Shown: positions 10,077 to 20,614 of the stretch, piece after piece
Layout of the letters: the number at the start of each line of letters is the position of its first letter
Position numbering within the stretch: the stretch's first letter is position 1
NCBI RefSeq assembly: GCF_030445035.2
Contig: NC_080676.1
Coordinates: 10,764,940-10,828,939 of the forward strand
DNA from: Dasypus novemcinctus
Lineage: Eukaryota; Chordata; Mammalia; Cingulata; Dasypodidae
DNA: 64,000 nt
Reading direction: 5' to 3'
Notes under the pieces: generated by a model
What the model saw: the letters and a program-made list of their open reading frames with translations, nothing else
Databases searched by the model: none
Told to the model about the DNA's origin: nothing
Program-made: the position numbers and the translations under genes

Positions 10077-11375
10077 CCTATAAGGCTTTTTTTTTTTTTT
10101 TGCCCGACCCTTTCTACCTGTTGGTTTCAGCCCCCCAAGAATCAGCTTTTTAAAAATATACCACCCCAGTCTCGAAGCCAAACTCAGCATGTAAATGCAA
10201 TGCCTTCCCCCCAGCGTGGGACATGACACCCGGGGATGAGCCTCCCTGGCAACGAGGGACCACTATCAACTACCAACTGATGATGCAACTGGAAAATGAC
10301 CTTATACGGAAGGTTCAATGCGGATCAGCAGAATCTCCATGTCTACATAAAATAACATGACTTTAAAATGCTGTTTGACCTAATGTAAGGGGGAAATGGA
10401 AAGGAGAAATGAGTTTATATGGCTACGAGTTTCTAAAAAAGAGTCTGGAGGCTGGCAGAAGGATTGCCCTCATGCACAACTGAGCAGAGTCAGAGAGACA
10501 GATAAAGCAGATACAACCCCCAGATATTGGTTCCTTTGAAGGCTAAAGAGACCCATGGGAGTTATGGTCATGGCCGATGGGGTTAACTACCAGGGCAGAT
10601 GGCTCCTCTTTGGAAATGGTGTTTATGTTTGATGAATCTGGACTCAGATGAGATCTCCCTTCATAAGACTTTCATGCTAATGTGCTGGAGGTGCAGTTAA
10701 TGTTGGGGTTTAAGATATATTTAGGGGATTTGAATCTCTGGACTGACAATGTGATAGCCAGGTCCTGAGCCTCAACAGACTCCAGCACCTACAATCTGAT
10801 TTATTGGACTTACCACACTCAGCTAAGATGGAGTTGAAGAAGGACAACCACCACACCATGGAGCCTAGAGTGATTACAACTGAAAATGGGAGGATTGCAT
10901 CCAGTATCCACGTGGAATCTGAGCCTCCTCTTGACATAGAGGTGCAATGGACACAACCAATCCAATGTCCACATAGAAGAGGTGGCATTGGATTGGGAAA
11001 AGTGGACATGGTGGACAATGGGTATGGGGAAAGGCAGGAAGAGATGAGAGGTGGAGGCGTCTTTGGGACATGGAGCTGCCCTGGATGGTGCTTCAGAGGT
11101 AATCACCGGACATTGTAAATCCTCACAGGGCCCACTGGATGGAATGGAGGAGAGTATGGGCCATGATGTGGACCATTGTCTATGAGGTGCAGAGGTGCCC
11201 AGAGATGTACTTACCGGGTCCAGTGGATGTGTCATGATGATGGGAACGAGTGTTGTTGGGGGGGGGAGGGGGGGGTGGGGGGGTGGGGTTGAATGGGACC
11301 TCACATATATATTTTTAATGTAATATTATTACAAAGTCAATTAAAAAAAAATGTATACCACCATTCCTATAAGGC
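10077..11375 (+). mobile_element. Nested insertion: T-headed fragment carrying a LINE-1-like 3' end
   Basis: The direct repeat CCTATAAGGC at 10077-10086 and 11366-11375 flanks the whole block. A T-run at 10087-10101 starts an antisense fragment. At about 10166-11352 a plus-strand element is inserted in it, with TATACCACC on both sides. That element (..ccaaactcagcatgtaaatgc..) is shared with 61640-62870 and partly with 20615-21745. It ends in a G-rich tract, 'ggacctcacatatatatttttaatgtaatattatt' and poly(A). The poly(A) end and 5'-truncated copies elsewhere point to the 3' part of an active xenarthran LINE-1. Confidence 0.65.
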
Positions 11376-11561
11376 ATTTCTTAATTACAAAAGTAACTAC
11401 AGTAATTGTACAGTTGGAAAAATCTGGCAGACACCACCTTAACCAAGTGATCTGCAAATACCACATGAGATCAATAGACACCACATACCTCTCGATACGA
11501 TGCATTCATTACCATCATTATTTATGCTCAGATTGTCCCATATTTGGCCAGTGAGAGCCTC

Positions 11562-11990
11562 TTTTTTTTTTTTTAAGATTTATTTATTTATTTATTTATT
11601 TCTCTCCCTTCCCCCCCCCCACCCCGGTTGTCTGTTCTCTGTGTCTGCTTGCTGCATCTTCTTTGTCCGCTTCTGTTGTCAGCGGCATGGGAATCTGTGT
11701 TTCTTCTTTTTGCTTCGTCATCTTGTTGTGTCAGCTTTCCTTGTGTGCAGTGCCATTCCTGGGCAGGCTGCACTTTCTTTGGCGCTGGACAGCTCTCCTT
11801 ACAGGGTGCACTTCTTGTGCGTGGGGCTCCCCTACACGGGGACACCCCTGCGTGGCAGGGCACTCCTTGCGCGCATCAGCACTGCGCATGGACCAGCTCC
11901 ACAAGGGTCAAGGAAGCCCGGGGTTTGAACTACGGACCTCCCATATGGTAGACAGACACCCTAACCACTGGGCCAAATCCGCTTCCCAGA
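11562..11990 (-). mobile_element. Long DAS-type SINE
   Basis: Plus strand starts with poly(T) and 'aagatttatttattt', runs through the antisense body, and ends with the antisense tRNA-like head (gggccaaatccgcttccc). Flanked by the duplication GAGAGCCTCTT at 11553-11563 and 11991-12001. Confidence 0.9.
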
Positions 11991-12235
11991 GAGAGCCTCT
12001 TCATGCTGGCTCCTCTATCCTTTCAACATGCCCTCATCATTATTTGTGCACTTCCTTACGCTTTGGAATAGCAAGATGTTCCTGCTCATCTCATGCCAAC
12101 TCTACCCCAGTTCTCGAATAAGCCATCTCTTCAGGGAACTCTGGTTCCTTAAAGTGGTGAATGGCATTCAGAAAACAGAGTTTGGGTGCATTGCTACTGC
12201 TGTATCATTGTTCCTAGGCCTTATTATATTCCCAT

Positions 12236-12237
12236 AG

Positions 12238-12296
<59 letters not shown>

Positions 12297-12350
12297 CATC
12301 CATCCATCTATCCATCCATCTACCTACATACCTATCTACCTATTTATCCA
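12236..12350. repeat. (ATCT)n tetranucleotide microsatellite
   Basis: About 14 perfect ATCT units from 12238 are followed by CATC and CTAC variants to about 12350. A shorter run recurs at 12788-12815 on the far side of the LTR-like element. Confidence 0.95.
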
Positions 12351-12384
12351 TCTAGGGATTTAGTGATCTATCGTGGCTTGTAGT

Positions 12385-12787
12385 CATGTACCCCAGAAAA
12401 ACATGTTCTTAATCCATTCTTGTGGGTGTGAACTCATTGTAAATAGGACTTTTCATGAAGTTATTTCAGATCAGATGTGGCCCAATTAAATCAGGATGGA
12501 TTTAATCCTATAATCTATGTGTGGAGTCCTTATAGAAAAGGCCACAGAAAGAGAAGCCACAGGCACAGTGAGAAACTGGAAGTCATTGGAACCCAGAAGA
12601 GAAAGGAGAAGAAGCGACCATGTGCATTACCATGTAGTAGAAAAGTCAAGGAATCCCAAAGATCACCAGCAGCCAGCCCCAGAACACCAGTCTTCTCCTA
12701 GCCTCAAAACCATGAGCCAATAAATTCCCACTGTTCAAGCCAACCCATTATATGATATTTGTTTTTAGTAATTAGGAACCTAAAACA
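12385..12787 (+). repeat. LTR-like interspersed repeat, copy 1
   Basis: Starts near 'tgtaccccagaaaaacatgttcttaatccattc', contains a TATA-like 'cttatagaaaag' and ends with 'aataaattcccactgttcaagcca'. The copy at 55324-55792 has the same order. The late AATAAA and lack of a poly(A) tail suggest a MaLR-like LTR. The family name is not established here. Confidence 0.5.
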
Positions 12788-12815
12788 CTATCTATCTATC
12801 ATCTATCTTTATCTA

Positions 12816-13430
12816 TATTTAAAACCATAAGTTTATAATAATATCTCCAGTTGCATTCAAACACCACAGGATTCATTCTATTTTCCCCTTTCCGTATCTA
12901 TAACTCCCTTCCCTGTCAGTGAGAAACCTTGCTCCCGTGATCCATAATATATTTGCTAATTCATTCAATCCTCTAATACAAATAAAATAGTTTCAGAATC
13001 GTTAATATATACTTATATGAAAAAGAAGTCTACTCTCTAGAGTTAATATTTTAGTTTGAGGGCATGCAGTCAAAAGTTATTTGGAATAATCATTTTTCCC
13101 CTTTTCAGTGTGGTTACATTATTCATTTGAAATATGATCCAATTTATTTCTGCTTGTGTTTCATTTTGGGTCCTCCCTATAACTGCCAGGCTTGTTGATT
13201 TCACTTACTTCCCTTTTCGAGTATGGTAAAATTAGCATGGCTCCAAAAATCAGAACTACACAAAAAGGTATACTCAGGGAATGTAATACCCCCTGCTTTA
13301 CTCCTTCCTCCTTTCAACATCATTCCCGCCCACCTCTGCAGAAAACCCATCTCACTGATACCTAGTATGTCCTTTCTAGGTGTCTTTTTGCACAAATGAG
13401 TAAGCACATGTATCTTTTCTTATTTATCAC
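12816..13430. other. Unassigned non-coding stretch
   Basis: No confident repeat or exon. The minus-strand 68-codon frame at 13201-13407 has no recognisable motif. Confidence 0.4.
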
Positions 13431-13700
13431 TTAGGTTTACTTGGGTCTTTCATTCTATCCTTCATGTGTTTTATGTTTTCCATTTCTTTTTCAATTTCTG
13501 CTGCATTCTGGGTGATTTCCTCAGCTTCATTTTCCAATTTAATTATTCTCTCTTAGGCAATGTCTGTTTGAGCTAACCATTAGTTTTATAAATTTACCAT
13601 ATATTTTTATTGTCTAAAATTTCTATTTTTTTAAATCCTCCTTATCTTTTATTATTATTATTCTACATTATTATTTGACTTAAGTGTTTTTTCTTTGTTT
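13430..13700 (-). repeat. Probable antisense LINE-1 fragment
   Basis: The plus strand reads 'ccatttctttttcaatttctgctgcattctgggtgatttcctcagcttcattttccaa', typical of complemented LINE-1 sequence. Similar text is seen at 43560-43700 and 58430-58580. Confidence 0.42.
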
Positions 13701-13769
13701 TACCTATATGACTGTTTCATTTGAACTTATTTTAAGTAAGTTCAGATTGTTCTATTATCTCTGGTTCTT

Positions 13770-14995
13770 GGAGTGCCAAAGCTCCCAATTGTTACATATG
13801 CCCACTCACACTCATGGTGGTACTGATGCTGATCTAAGTGTGGACAAGCTGCCCAATGCACACAAAGGCCAGTCCCATGACACTGGCATCTCAAAGATAG
13901 AAAGAGATTTATTACAAAGTGCAATGTAAGAAGAACAGGAAAGGTGGGCCTTCTCAATCTGAAATGGAGAAATTTCCAGAGTTGTATAATATTCTCACAA
14001 AGGTAGGCAAGCTTAGGATAATGAGTATGGTGGTTTGAGGTGATGAGGTGAGAGGAAGTCTAATTGCTGAGTATGCACAGACAATTTGCAAGGAGGCTTG
14101 AGGTCACTTACAGTTTAAGATTTAGACTACTCTGCATGTCTGGCAGGCCAACTCTGTCAGACTTGATTCTATCTAGCAAGATAGCCCAAGAAGTGAGGAG
14201 GGCTGGTTCTGGGGCTAACTCAGTTTCCTTACCTATAAACATTAAGGAACTGTTTGCAGGATCACAAGACTTTTAAGTTGCCGAATAAGATAAGGGGATG
14301 CATGCTGGGTCTGTAAGGAGATTATTTTGAGATCATACAGTTACAAAGTAAAGATTATAAAGTTCAGAATTAATGCATCAGCATAAAAGAATCAAGGTAT
14401 CTGGGTTATAGTTCAATGAATTAGCTTAGTTACAAATATTTGCTTCTAGTTACATCAAAATATTGTTAGTGAGTTACAACAGTTACTGGTATTTCTCTAC
14501 GTTACAATATACCATCTAGGTTATAATTGAATAAATGTTACATATTAACTCTCAGTTACAGTATATTTTCTTCTGTGGTTGGTCATCTTGTAAATTGTGA
14601 AATCATCTTTGGCTCCGGGCTGAAGAGATAAGCCGAGCCATACGTGATACCCCAGAGTTGAACTTGGGAAGAAAGTGGAGCAGCTGAGACTGAGAGAGGA
14701 GGCCCAGGAAGAGACAAGCCCTGTGTTTGATTGCCCACAGCTGGGTTCCAGGAGATGGGGAGCCTGGAGAAGAAGGCGGAGACCTTGACAGAGATCAGCC
14801 ACCATCTTGCTTCACCACATGGCAGGACCCCAGCATCACCAGTAGCTGACTTTGGTGAGAAAGCATCTCTGCTGATGCCTTGATTTGGACATTGCCTTGG
14901 AACTGTAAGCTTTACCCTACATAAAATTCCCATTATAAAAGCCAACACATTTCTGGTACTTTGCATCAGAAGCCTTTTGGCAAACCAAGACAGGT
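13770..14995 (+). repeat. LTR-like repeat pair
   Basis: The first part (about 13770-14560) looks like a decayed LTR but was not matched inside the window. The second (about 14570-14995) shares with 56873-57605 the stretch 'gtagctgactttggtgagaaagcatct', 'gatttggacatt' and 'cccattataaaagccaacacatttctggtact', so it is a genuine dispersed family. It ends near 'aaaccaagacagg'. Confidence 0.5.
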
Positions 14996-14999
14996 ATAT

Positions 15000-15145
15000 A
15001 CCACATTTTATTTATCCATTCACTGGTTGAAGGACATCTTTTCACAGCTGTGACTAATGCCAGTATGATCATTGGTGTGTAAATATCTGTTCAAGTCCCT
15101 GCTTTCAAATCTTTTGGGTTTATACCTATACATGGGATTGCCAGG
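15000..15145 (-). mobile_element. Antisense LINE-1 ORF2 3' fragment
   Basis: 'ccacattttatttatccattcactggttgaaggacatcttttcacagctgtgactaatgc' parallels 54280-54360, where the minus strand still encodes the ORF2 carboxyl end. Confidence 0.62.
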
Positions 15146-15147
15146 TG

Positions 15148-15680
15148 GTTTAGTTTGCTAAAGTTTGCCAGAAATGGGTTGGCTTTTACGATGGGGCTTT
15201 ATTAACTTATAACCTTACAGTTCTGAGGCTGTGAAAGTGTCCAAATCAAGGTATCATCAGAAGATGCTTTATCCCCAAGCTGCAGCTATGGGCAACCAGG
15301 CATATGGCAGTGCCCACCCATCTCAACCCTCTTCTCAGGGCCTTGTTCATTTCAGCTTCTGGCTAAAGTGATTTCCTCTCAGCTTCTGTGTTCCACTGAT
15401 TTCAGCTTTTGGCTTCTGGGGCCTTTTCTCTCAGCTTCTGGGTTCCTGTCTAACTCTAAAGCTTTTTCCTGTGCCTGTGGCTTTTTATTCCTCCGTTTAT
15501 AAAGGACTCCAGAAAGAGAATTAAGACCTACTCTGGGTCCTGCAACCTAATCAAAGACCCTTAACTTAAGTAGTTTAATCAAAAGTTCCCACCTACAATA
15601 GGTTTACAAGCACAGGAACAGATTATCCTTAAGAACAGGATTTTCTGGGGTCCACAAAAGACTCAAACCACCACACCACA
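15148..15680. repeat. Xenarthran LTR-like or non-autonomous repeat
   Basis: Bounded by 'tggtttagtttgctaaag' and 'actcaaaccaccacacc', in the style of a dispersed element. It contains three 'cagcttctgg' repeats. No second copy was found in the window. Confidence 0.35.
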
Positions 15681-15754
15681 TCATGTAGTAATTCCATACC
15701 CAACCTGAGTCATGTCTCAGTGACATAATCCAATCAAAAGCAATCTAATCAAGA

Positions 15755-16090
15755 GATGAGATGTGGGGGCATTTTAGGGACTTGGAGTTGTCCTAAATGA
15801 TATTGCAGGGACAGATACTGGACTTATATACCCTGCCATAACCAACTAAATGGACTGGGGGAGAGTGTAAACTACAATGTAAACTATCCATGCGGTGCAG
15901 TAGTGCTCCAAAATGTATTCTCCAAATGCCATGAATGTGCCACAATGATGAAAGAGGTTGTCGACATGGGAGGAGTGGGGGGTGGGGGTGGGGTATATGG
16001 GAACCTCTTATATTTTTTAATGTAACATTTTCTGTGGTCTGTGTATCTTAAAAAAAAAGATAATTTAATAAAAATTGTAAAATTAAAAAA
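15755..16090 (+). mobile_element. LINE-1-like 3' end, 5'-truncated copy
   Basis: Closely parallels 21425-21745: 'gatgtgggggcattttagggacttggagttgtcct', 'ggagagtgtaaactacaatg', 'tgtattctccaaatgc', a G/T-rich tract, 'ttttttaatgtaacatttt', 'gtgtatctt' and poly(A). Only the last ~320 bp are present, as expected for 5' truncation. Confidence 0.68.
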
Positions 16091-16499
16091 AATTAAAGTG
16101 AATTTAACATAATCAAAGGGTACCACACCCACACGAATAGATTAGTTTAAGAACATGATCTATTTTTTTTTGGAATTCATAAAATAACTTCAAGCTGCCA
16201 CAACACATAAAGGAATAATATATTATTCAACCATACAAATAAATGAAATTCTGATACATGGAACCACATGGATGTACCTTAAAGACATCATACTGAGTGA
16301 AATAAGCCAGATACCAAAGTGTAAATAATTGTATGACCTTACTTATATGAAATGTTTAGAATAAGCAAATTCCTAAAGTCAGAATCTAGAATATAGGTTA
16401 CCAGGGGATGGAGTGGGGGCACTGAATGGGGAGTTAAAACTTAATGGGGAAAAAGAAAAAGAAAATTTTAAAAAAAGGAAAAAGAAAACTTAATGGGGA

Positions 16500-16992
16500 G
16501 TAAATGTGGCTTAAGTGGTTGAGTGCCCACTTCACACATGGGAGATCCTGGGTTCATTTCCCTGCGTCTCCTGAAAAAGACAAAAACAAAAAAGCAAAAC
16601 AAATGAAAAGGGAAGCGAAAGTGGCTTCAGTGATTGGGCTTCTGCCTACCATATGGGAGGTCCCAGGTTCGGTTCCTGGGACCTCCTGTAGAAGGCGAGC
16701 TGGTGTGGTGGGCAGGCGCGGTGAGCTGATGCAACAAGATGATGCAACAAAAGAGACATAAAGAGGAAAGACAATGAGAGGCACAACAAACTAGGGAGCT
16801 GAGGTGGCTCAAGTGATTAAGCACCCCTCTCCCACATGGGAGGTCTCAGGTTCAGTTCCTGGTGCCTCCTAAAGAGAGGATGAGCAGATACAGAGATCAC
16901 ACAGGGAATGGACACAGAGAGCAGGCAGCGACCGCAAACAATGGGGGTGGGGTGGAGGAATAAATAAAAACAAATCTTTAAAAAAAAAAAAA
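16500..16992 (+). mobile_element. Compound DAS-type SINE (three tRNA-like heads)
   Basis: Heads start near 16500, 16611 and 16792. Each has 'gtggctt/caagtgattgag' (A-box-like) and a 'ggttcagttcct' B-box-like element. The compound ends in poly(A) at 16979-16992. Confidence 0.78.
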
Positions 16993-17004
16993 TGATAAAA
17001 ACAA

Positions 17005-17095
17005 CTCAGGGAAGCCGATGTGGCTCAGTGGTTGAGTGCCCCCATATGAGGTCCCAAGTTCAATCCCCGGCCCCTGGTACCTCAAAAACAAACGA
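17005..17095 (+). mobile_element. Short DAS-type SINE head
   Basis: 'gggaagccgatgtggctcagtggttgag' with 'agttcaatcccc' and a short A-rich tail, about 90 bp. Confidence 0.75.
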
Positions 17096-17424
17096 AAAAC
17101 TTAATGGATAAAGAGTTTCTGTTTGGGGTGATGAAAAAGTTTTGGTAATATATTGTGGTGATAGTAACACAACATTGTGAATGTAATTAACAGAACTAAT
17201 TATATATTTGAATGTGGTTAAAAGGGAGAAATTTAGATGGTAAATATATTACTAGAAAAAAAATTTATTTTAAAACCCAAAAAACAAAACAAAAAGTGAC
17301 CATGAGACTGCAATATAAAGAGCCAGCCCCAACGTAAAGTATGGACAATTATAGCTAATAGTACATTATAATAATATTCTATCATTTGTGGGAATGAATG
17401 TACCACACTAGTGCAAAATGTTAA

Positions 17425-17762
17425 AAATAGGGAAGCATTGTGGCCCAAATGATTGGGAAGTTTCGGGTTTGGTTCCTGGTACCTCCTGGAGAGGACGAGC
17501 AAGACAGTAAGCTGGTGTGACAGGCGATGCAGCGAGCTGATGCAACAAGGAGACACAAAGAGGAAAGACGATGAGAGACACAACAAAGCAGGGAGCGGAT
17601 GTGGCTCAAGCAATTGAGCTCCTCTCTCCCACATGAGAGGTCCCAGGTTTGGTTCCTGGTGCCTCCTAAAAAAGAAGAGTGGACAAAGTAGACAGCGAGC
17701 ACAAACAACGGGGGGGGGGGGGGAGGGGAGTGTGGATAAATAAGTAAATCTTTTTAAAAATG
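17425..17762 (+). mobile_element. DAS-type SINE
   Basis: Two tRNA-like heads (about 17428 and 17588), each with a 'ggtttggttcctggt' B-box-like element. A 13-G run at 17710 precedes the A-rich tail. Confidence 0.8.
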
Positions 17763-17859
17763 TTAAAAACAAGGGTAGGTATATGGAAAGTCTGTATTTT
17801 GTACACTCTCTAAAATTATGAATTTTGTAATTAAAATAAATTTTAAAGGATGAAAAAAT

Positions 17860-17945
17860 CAATAGCATGGAAGAAAAAAGGAAAGAAGGAAAGGAAGAAA
17901 GGAAGGAAAGAAGGGGAAAAGAAAGAGAAAGAAAAAGGTGCGTAT
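17860..17945. repeat. Purine-rich (GGAA/GAAA) simple repeat
   Basis: Pure A/G run of ggaaagaagg and related units, probably grown from the poly(A) end of the LINE-1 upstream. Confidence 0.85.
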
Positions 17946-18059
17946 TTCATCTAGTTTAAGGGATGTTCAAAAAACATCACAACTAAATGTACAATTCTCA
18001 TTGAATCCTAGATTACAAAAAAGCTATGAAAACCGTGCTTTGGATTTATGTGGACATTT

Positions 18060-18480
18060 TTTCGGGTGACAAGTTGCAAACCCAGCGGGACAGGTGAGAG
18101 TGTATAGAAGGCTGCCTCTGCCGGATGGCAGGGCCTGGGGCGTGGGCCGACAGGGGAGGAGGGCTGCAGGGGGCGCAGGGCTTATCTTCGCAGCATCCCT
18201 GCGCGGGAAAGCGGAGCGGCTGGGGAAGGAGAGGACGTGGGCTCTGGGATCTCAGCTTCACAGGGACCCAGCAGGGGGGAGCGGGGCTTTCCGTGCGTGC
18301 TGGGCTTGGCGGGTTTAAACCACGCCGCTCTAAGCGCAGAGGCAGCGAGGGCCGGGAGGGAAGCTGCAGGCTTCCCCAGGAGCCGAGCCCGACGCAGGCG
18401 CGTGCCTTGCCCCTGGCGGGGGGACCGTGACGGGGCACAGCTGACGGGGTGGTTACTCGATACATCTTATAACTAGGCAG
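18060..18480. promoter_or_regulatory. Orphan CpG island
   Basis: By eye, more than 30 CpG dinucleotides in about 350 bp at roughly two-thirds GC, in a window that is otherwise CpG-poor outside SINEs. It contains short GC-box-like ggcggg runs and no known repeat. Frames of 74-145 codons on both strands are expected from the composition and show no family. No XRN1 exon is nearby, so it could be the promoter of an unannotated transcript or a regulatory island. Confidence 0.6.
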
Positions 18481-18810
18481 CAAGATGATGAGGCGTCAGG
18501 TGTCATTCATTTTAGGCCGTGACAGATTGTATCCGGGTGAAAGTTCTTGGCTGTGATCCTTGGCATTTTCGCAGGAGACTGTCCTTGTTGCTGGGAAATC
18601 CGTGCCTAAGTCGTTAGAAGTAAAGGAGCAGAGGGCGGGGTGGGGGAGCGAGGGAGAGAGCGCAGAGGTGTCAAAATGGTACCCGCTGTGAGCCCGGGTG
18701 GCAGATGGGGGACGCTCATTGTATCAGCCTTGCAACTTTTCTGTAGGTTTGGAGTTCTTAGAAAGGTGGAGTTGGAGGGAAGAGGCTCAAGGCGTTTGCT
18801 CCTCCTTTGG

Positions 18811-19242
18811 GGAGCCTTTCCTGATAGGCTTGAGCACACTCTCTGCCTTTCCTGATAGACTTTCCTGATAGGCTTGAGCACACTCTCTGCCTTTCCTGAT
18901 AGACTTTCCTGATAGGCTTGAGCACACTCTCTGCCTTTCCTGATAGACTTTCCTGATAGGCTTGAGCACACTCTCTGCCTTTCCTGATAGACTTTCCTGA
19001 TAGGCTTGAGCACACTCTCTGCCTTTCCTGATAGACTTTCCTGATAGGCTTGAGCACACTCTCTGCCTTTCCTGATAGACTTTCCTGATAGGCTTGAGCA
19101 CACTCTCTGCCTTTCCTGATAGACTTTCCTGATAGGCTTGAGCATACTCTCTGCCTTTCCTGATAGACTTTCCTGATAGGCTTGAGCACACTCTCTGCCT
19201 TTCCTGATAGACTTTCCTGATAGGCTTGAGCACACTCTCCGC
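18811..19242. repeat. 44-bp tandem array, about 9.7 copies
   Basis: The anchor 'ggcttgagca' recurs every 44 bp at about 18827, 18871, 18915, 18959, 19003, 19047, 19091, 19135, 19179 and 19223. Copies are nearly identical; one has 'catactc' for 'cacactc'. Each unit holds an internal duplication of 'ctttcctgatag'. The unit is not a multiple of three and has no stop in any minus frame, which creates three long spurious frames. Confidence 0.96.
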
Positions 19243-20015
19243 CAGGTGCCATGGGGCCTGCGGAGGCTTCCGTCCCAGCCTGGCTCCCACTAGCCGTAGA
19301 CGGCCACTGCTTTCCCCGGGCAGAGAGCCCCCTGGGGGCGGGGACTCAGTTTACCTCATCTTCAGAGCATCACCACCAACCACAGAGCAGCGGTGAGATA
19401 AATGTTAGCTAAATCCTTTTGGAAACCACTCCCATTTGGGGACCTAGACGTCCAGCTCTCAGAGTTGTCCTCCGGCCATGAGCTACGGCTGGGGTGGACA
19501 TTTCCATGCCCCTGGGAGGTTTGTCCCCCAGATTGATGACTAAAATGAACAAGTGCCCGCTCCGACTCCTGGCATGCCAAGCTTCAGAATGAGAAAGGTC
19601 CATTCGTATTTGAGTTGTTTCTTATCTCTGTCACTTCCCAGATACTTTTACCTTAAGACTGAGAAAACTCTTTTTTTTAAAAAAAAATAGATTTTGGCGT
19701 AAAGCCTTGTCACACTAATTTTTATAGACTAAATAAATGCCCTCCCTGGTTTACTGTTTTCTGTCCACTTCTTTATTCAGTGGCGTTGATTGGAGGGCTT
19801 TGGCCTGTTTTTCCACTTAGAGACACTGTGGTTTCTAACTGGGTTGAAATCAAATAGTATTTAGCCGTGTTAGTTTTTGTGGGCTCCCTGACCTTAGAGG
19901 TATACAATTTGGTATAGATGTGACAAGGGATGATTTTTCCTGGAAGATACAACCGGAGGGGGGGGGGGGAATAACTGCTGAGAGTTATAGTGGTCAAGGT
20001 CACCTCCTGATTAAT
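19243..20015. other. Array flank and unassigned non-coding DNA
   Basis: GC-rich to about 19345, then ordinary composition. It includes an A-run at 19675-19688 and a G9 run near 19960. No gene or repeat was recognised. Confidence 0.45.
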
Positions 20016-20021
20016 TTTTTT

Positions 20022-20178
20022 AAAAGAACGTTTAAAAAAATCCCCCTGCCCCCCGAGATGTCTACCTTGTCTGTCTGCTCATTGTCTGCTCATCCTCTGG
20101 AGGAGGCACCAAGAACTGCACCCAAGACCTCCCATGTGGGAGGTGGGCCCCCAACTGCTTGAGCCACATCCGCTCCCC
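20022..20178 (-). mobile_element. DAS-type SINE, short form
   Basis: Antisense head 'cccccaactgcttgagccacatccgctcccc'. Flanked by CCTGATTAATTTTTT at about 20007-20021 and 20178-20192. Confidence 0.85.
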
Positions 20179-20199
20179 TGATTAATTTTTTAATAGTGT

Positions 20200-20610
20200 T
20201 AAAATTTAGTTTCCATAGTTTGACATACTTTTGCTTATACCCTTAAAATTATTTTGGAGGCTTAACCGTTAGGTTTAATTGAAGAGACTTGCCGTTTCTC
20301 CATTGTATTTAACATCTCCAATTATAAGAATAATATTTTTACCAGTTTGATAATAGGATTTTAAGATTTGAATTTCAATTCGGCTTAATGCCTTCTAATC
20401 AGGATATTCAGTTCTTTGCTGAAAGTTAGAATAGTGTCGCCTGAAAAGTTGATCCTTTTATGCAAAGACCATGCATACTTTGCTTGACCATGTTTTAAAA
20501 AATAACATGTGCTGGAAAAAAGTAAACCTTCATTTCATTTTAGGTTAAAATGACATATATTCAAAATAAGGGGAAATTACTTGGAGAAAGAAGGTTGCTT
20601 TTTGAAGTTA
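20200..20610. other. Unassigned AT-rich stretch
   Basis: No gene or repeat recognised. Confidence 0.4.
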
Positions 20611-20614
20611 AAAG

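Larger units (their letters stand above)
16140..17850 (+). mobile_element. LINE-1 3' region interrupted by SINEs
   Basis: Segments at 16190-16490, 17100-17425 and 17760-17850 read in order as one LINE-1 3' end: 'ggaataatatattattcaacca', 'gaccttacttatatgaaatg', 'gtgatagtaacacaac', 'gaatgtaccacact'. SINEs at about 16500-16992, 17005-17095 and 17425-17762 separate them. Partial duplications of 'aacttaatgg' flank the first two. Confidence 0.65.

Noticed and set aside
10804..11304. 104- and 161-codon frames as genes
   Set aside because: They lie in the LINE-1-like 3' end shared with 62319-62543, where the frame is not maintained.
18094..18483. First exon of GK5 (the neighbour of XRN1 in human)
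   Set aside because: None of the frames resembles glycerol kinase, and in human the distance from XRN1 to GK5 is larger than this window allows.
18811..19242. CRISPR-like array
   Set aside because: The units are contiguous with no unique spacers, and the genome is mammalian.
18606..19290. Three overlapping minus-strand frames of 164-209 codons
   Set aside because: They are the same 44-bp repeat read in three frames; the periodic peptide is a by-product of a stop-free unit.
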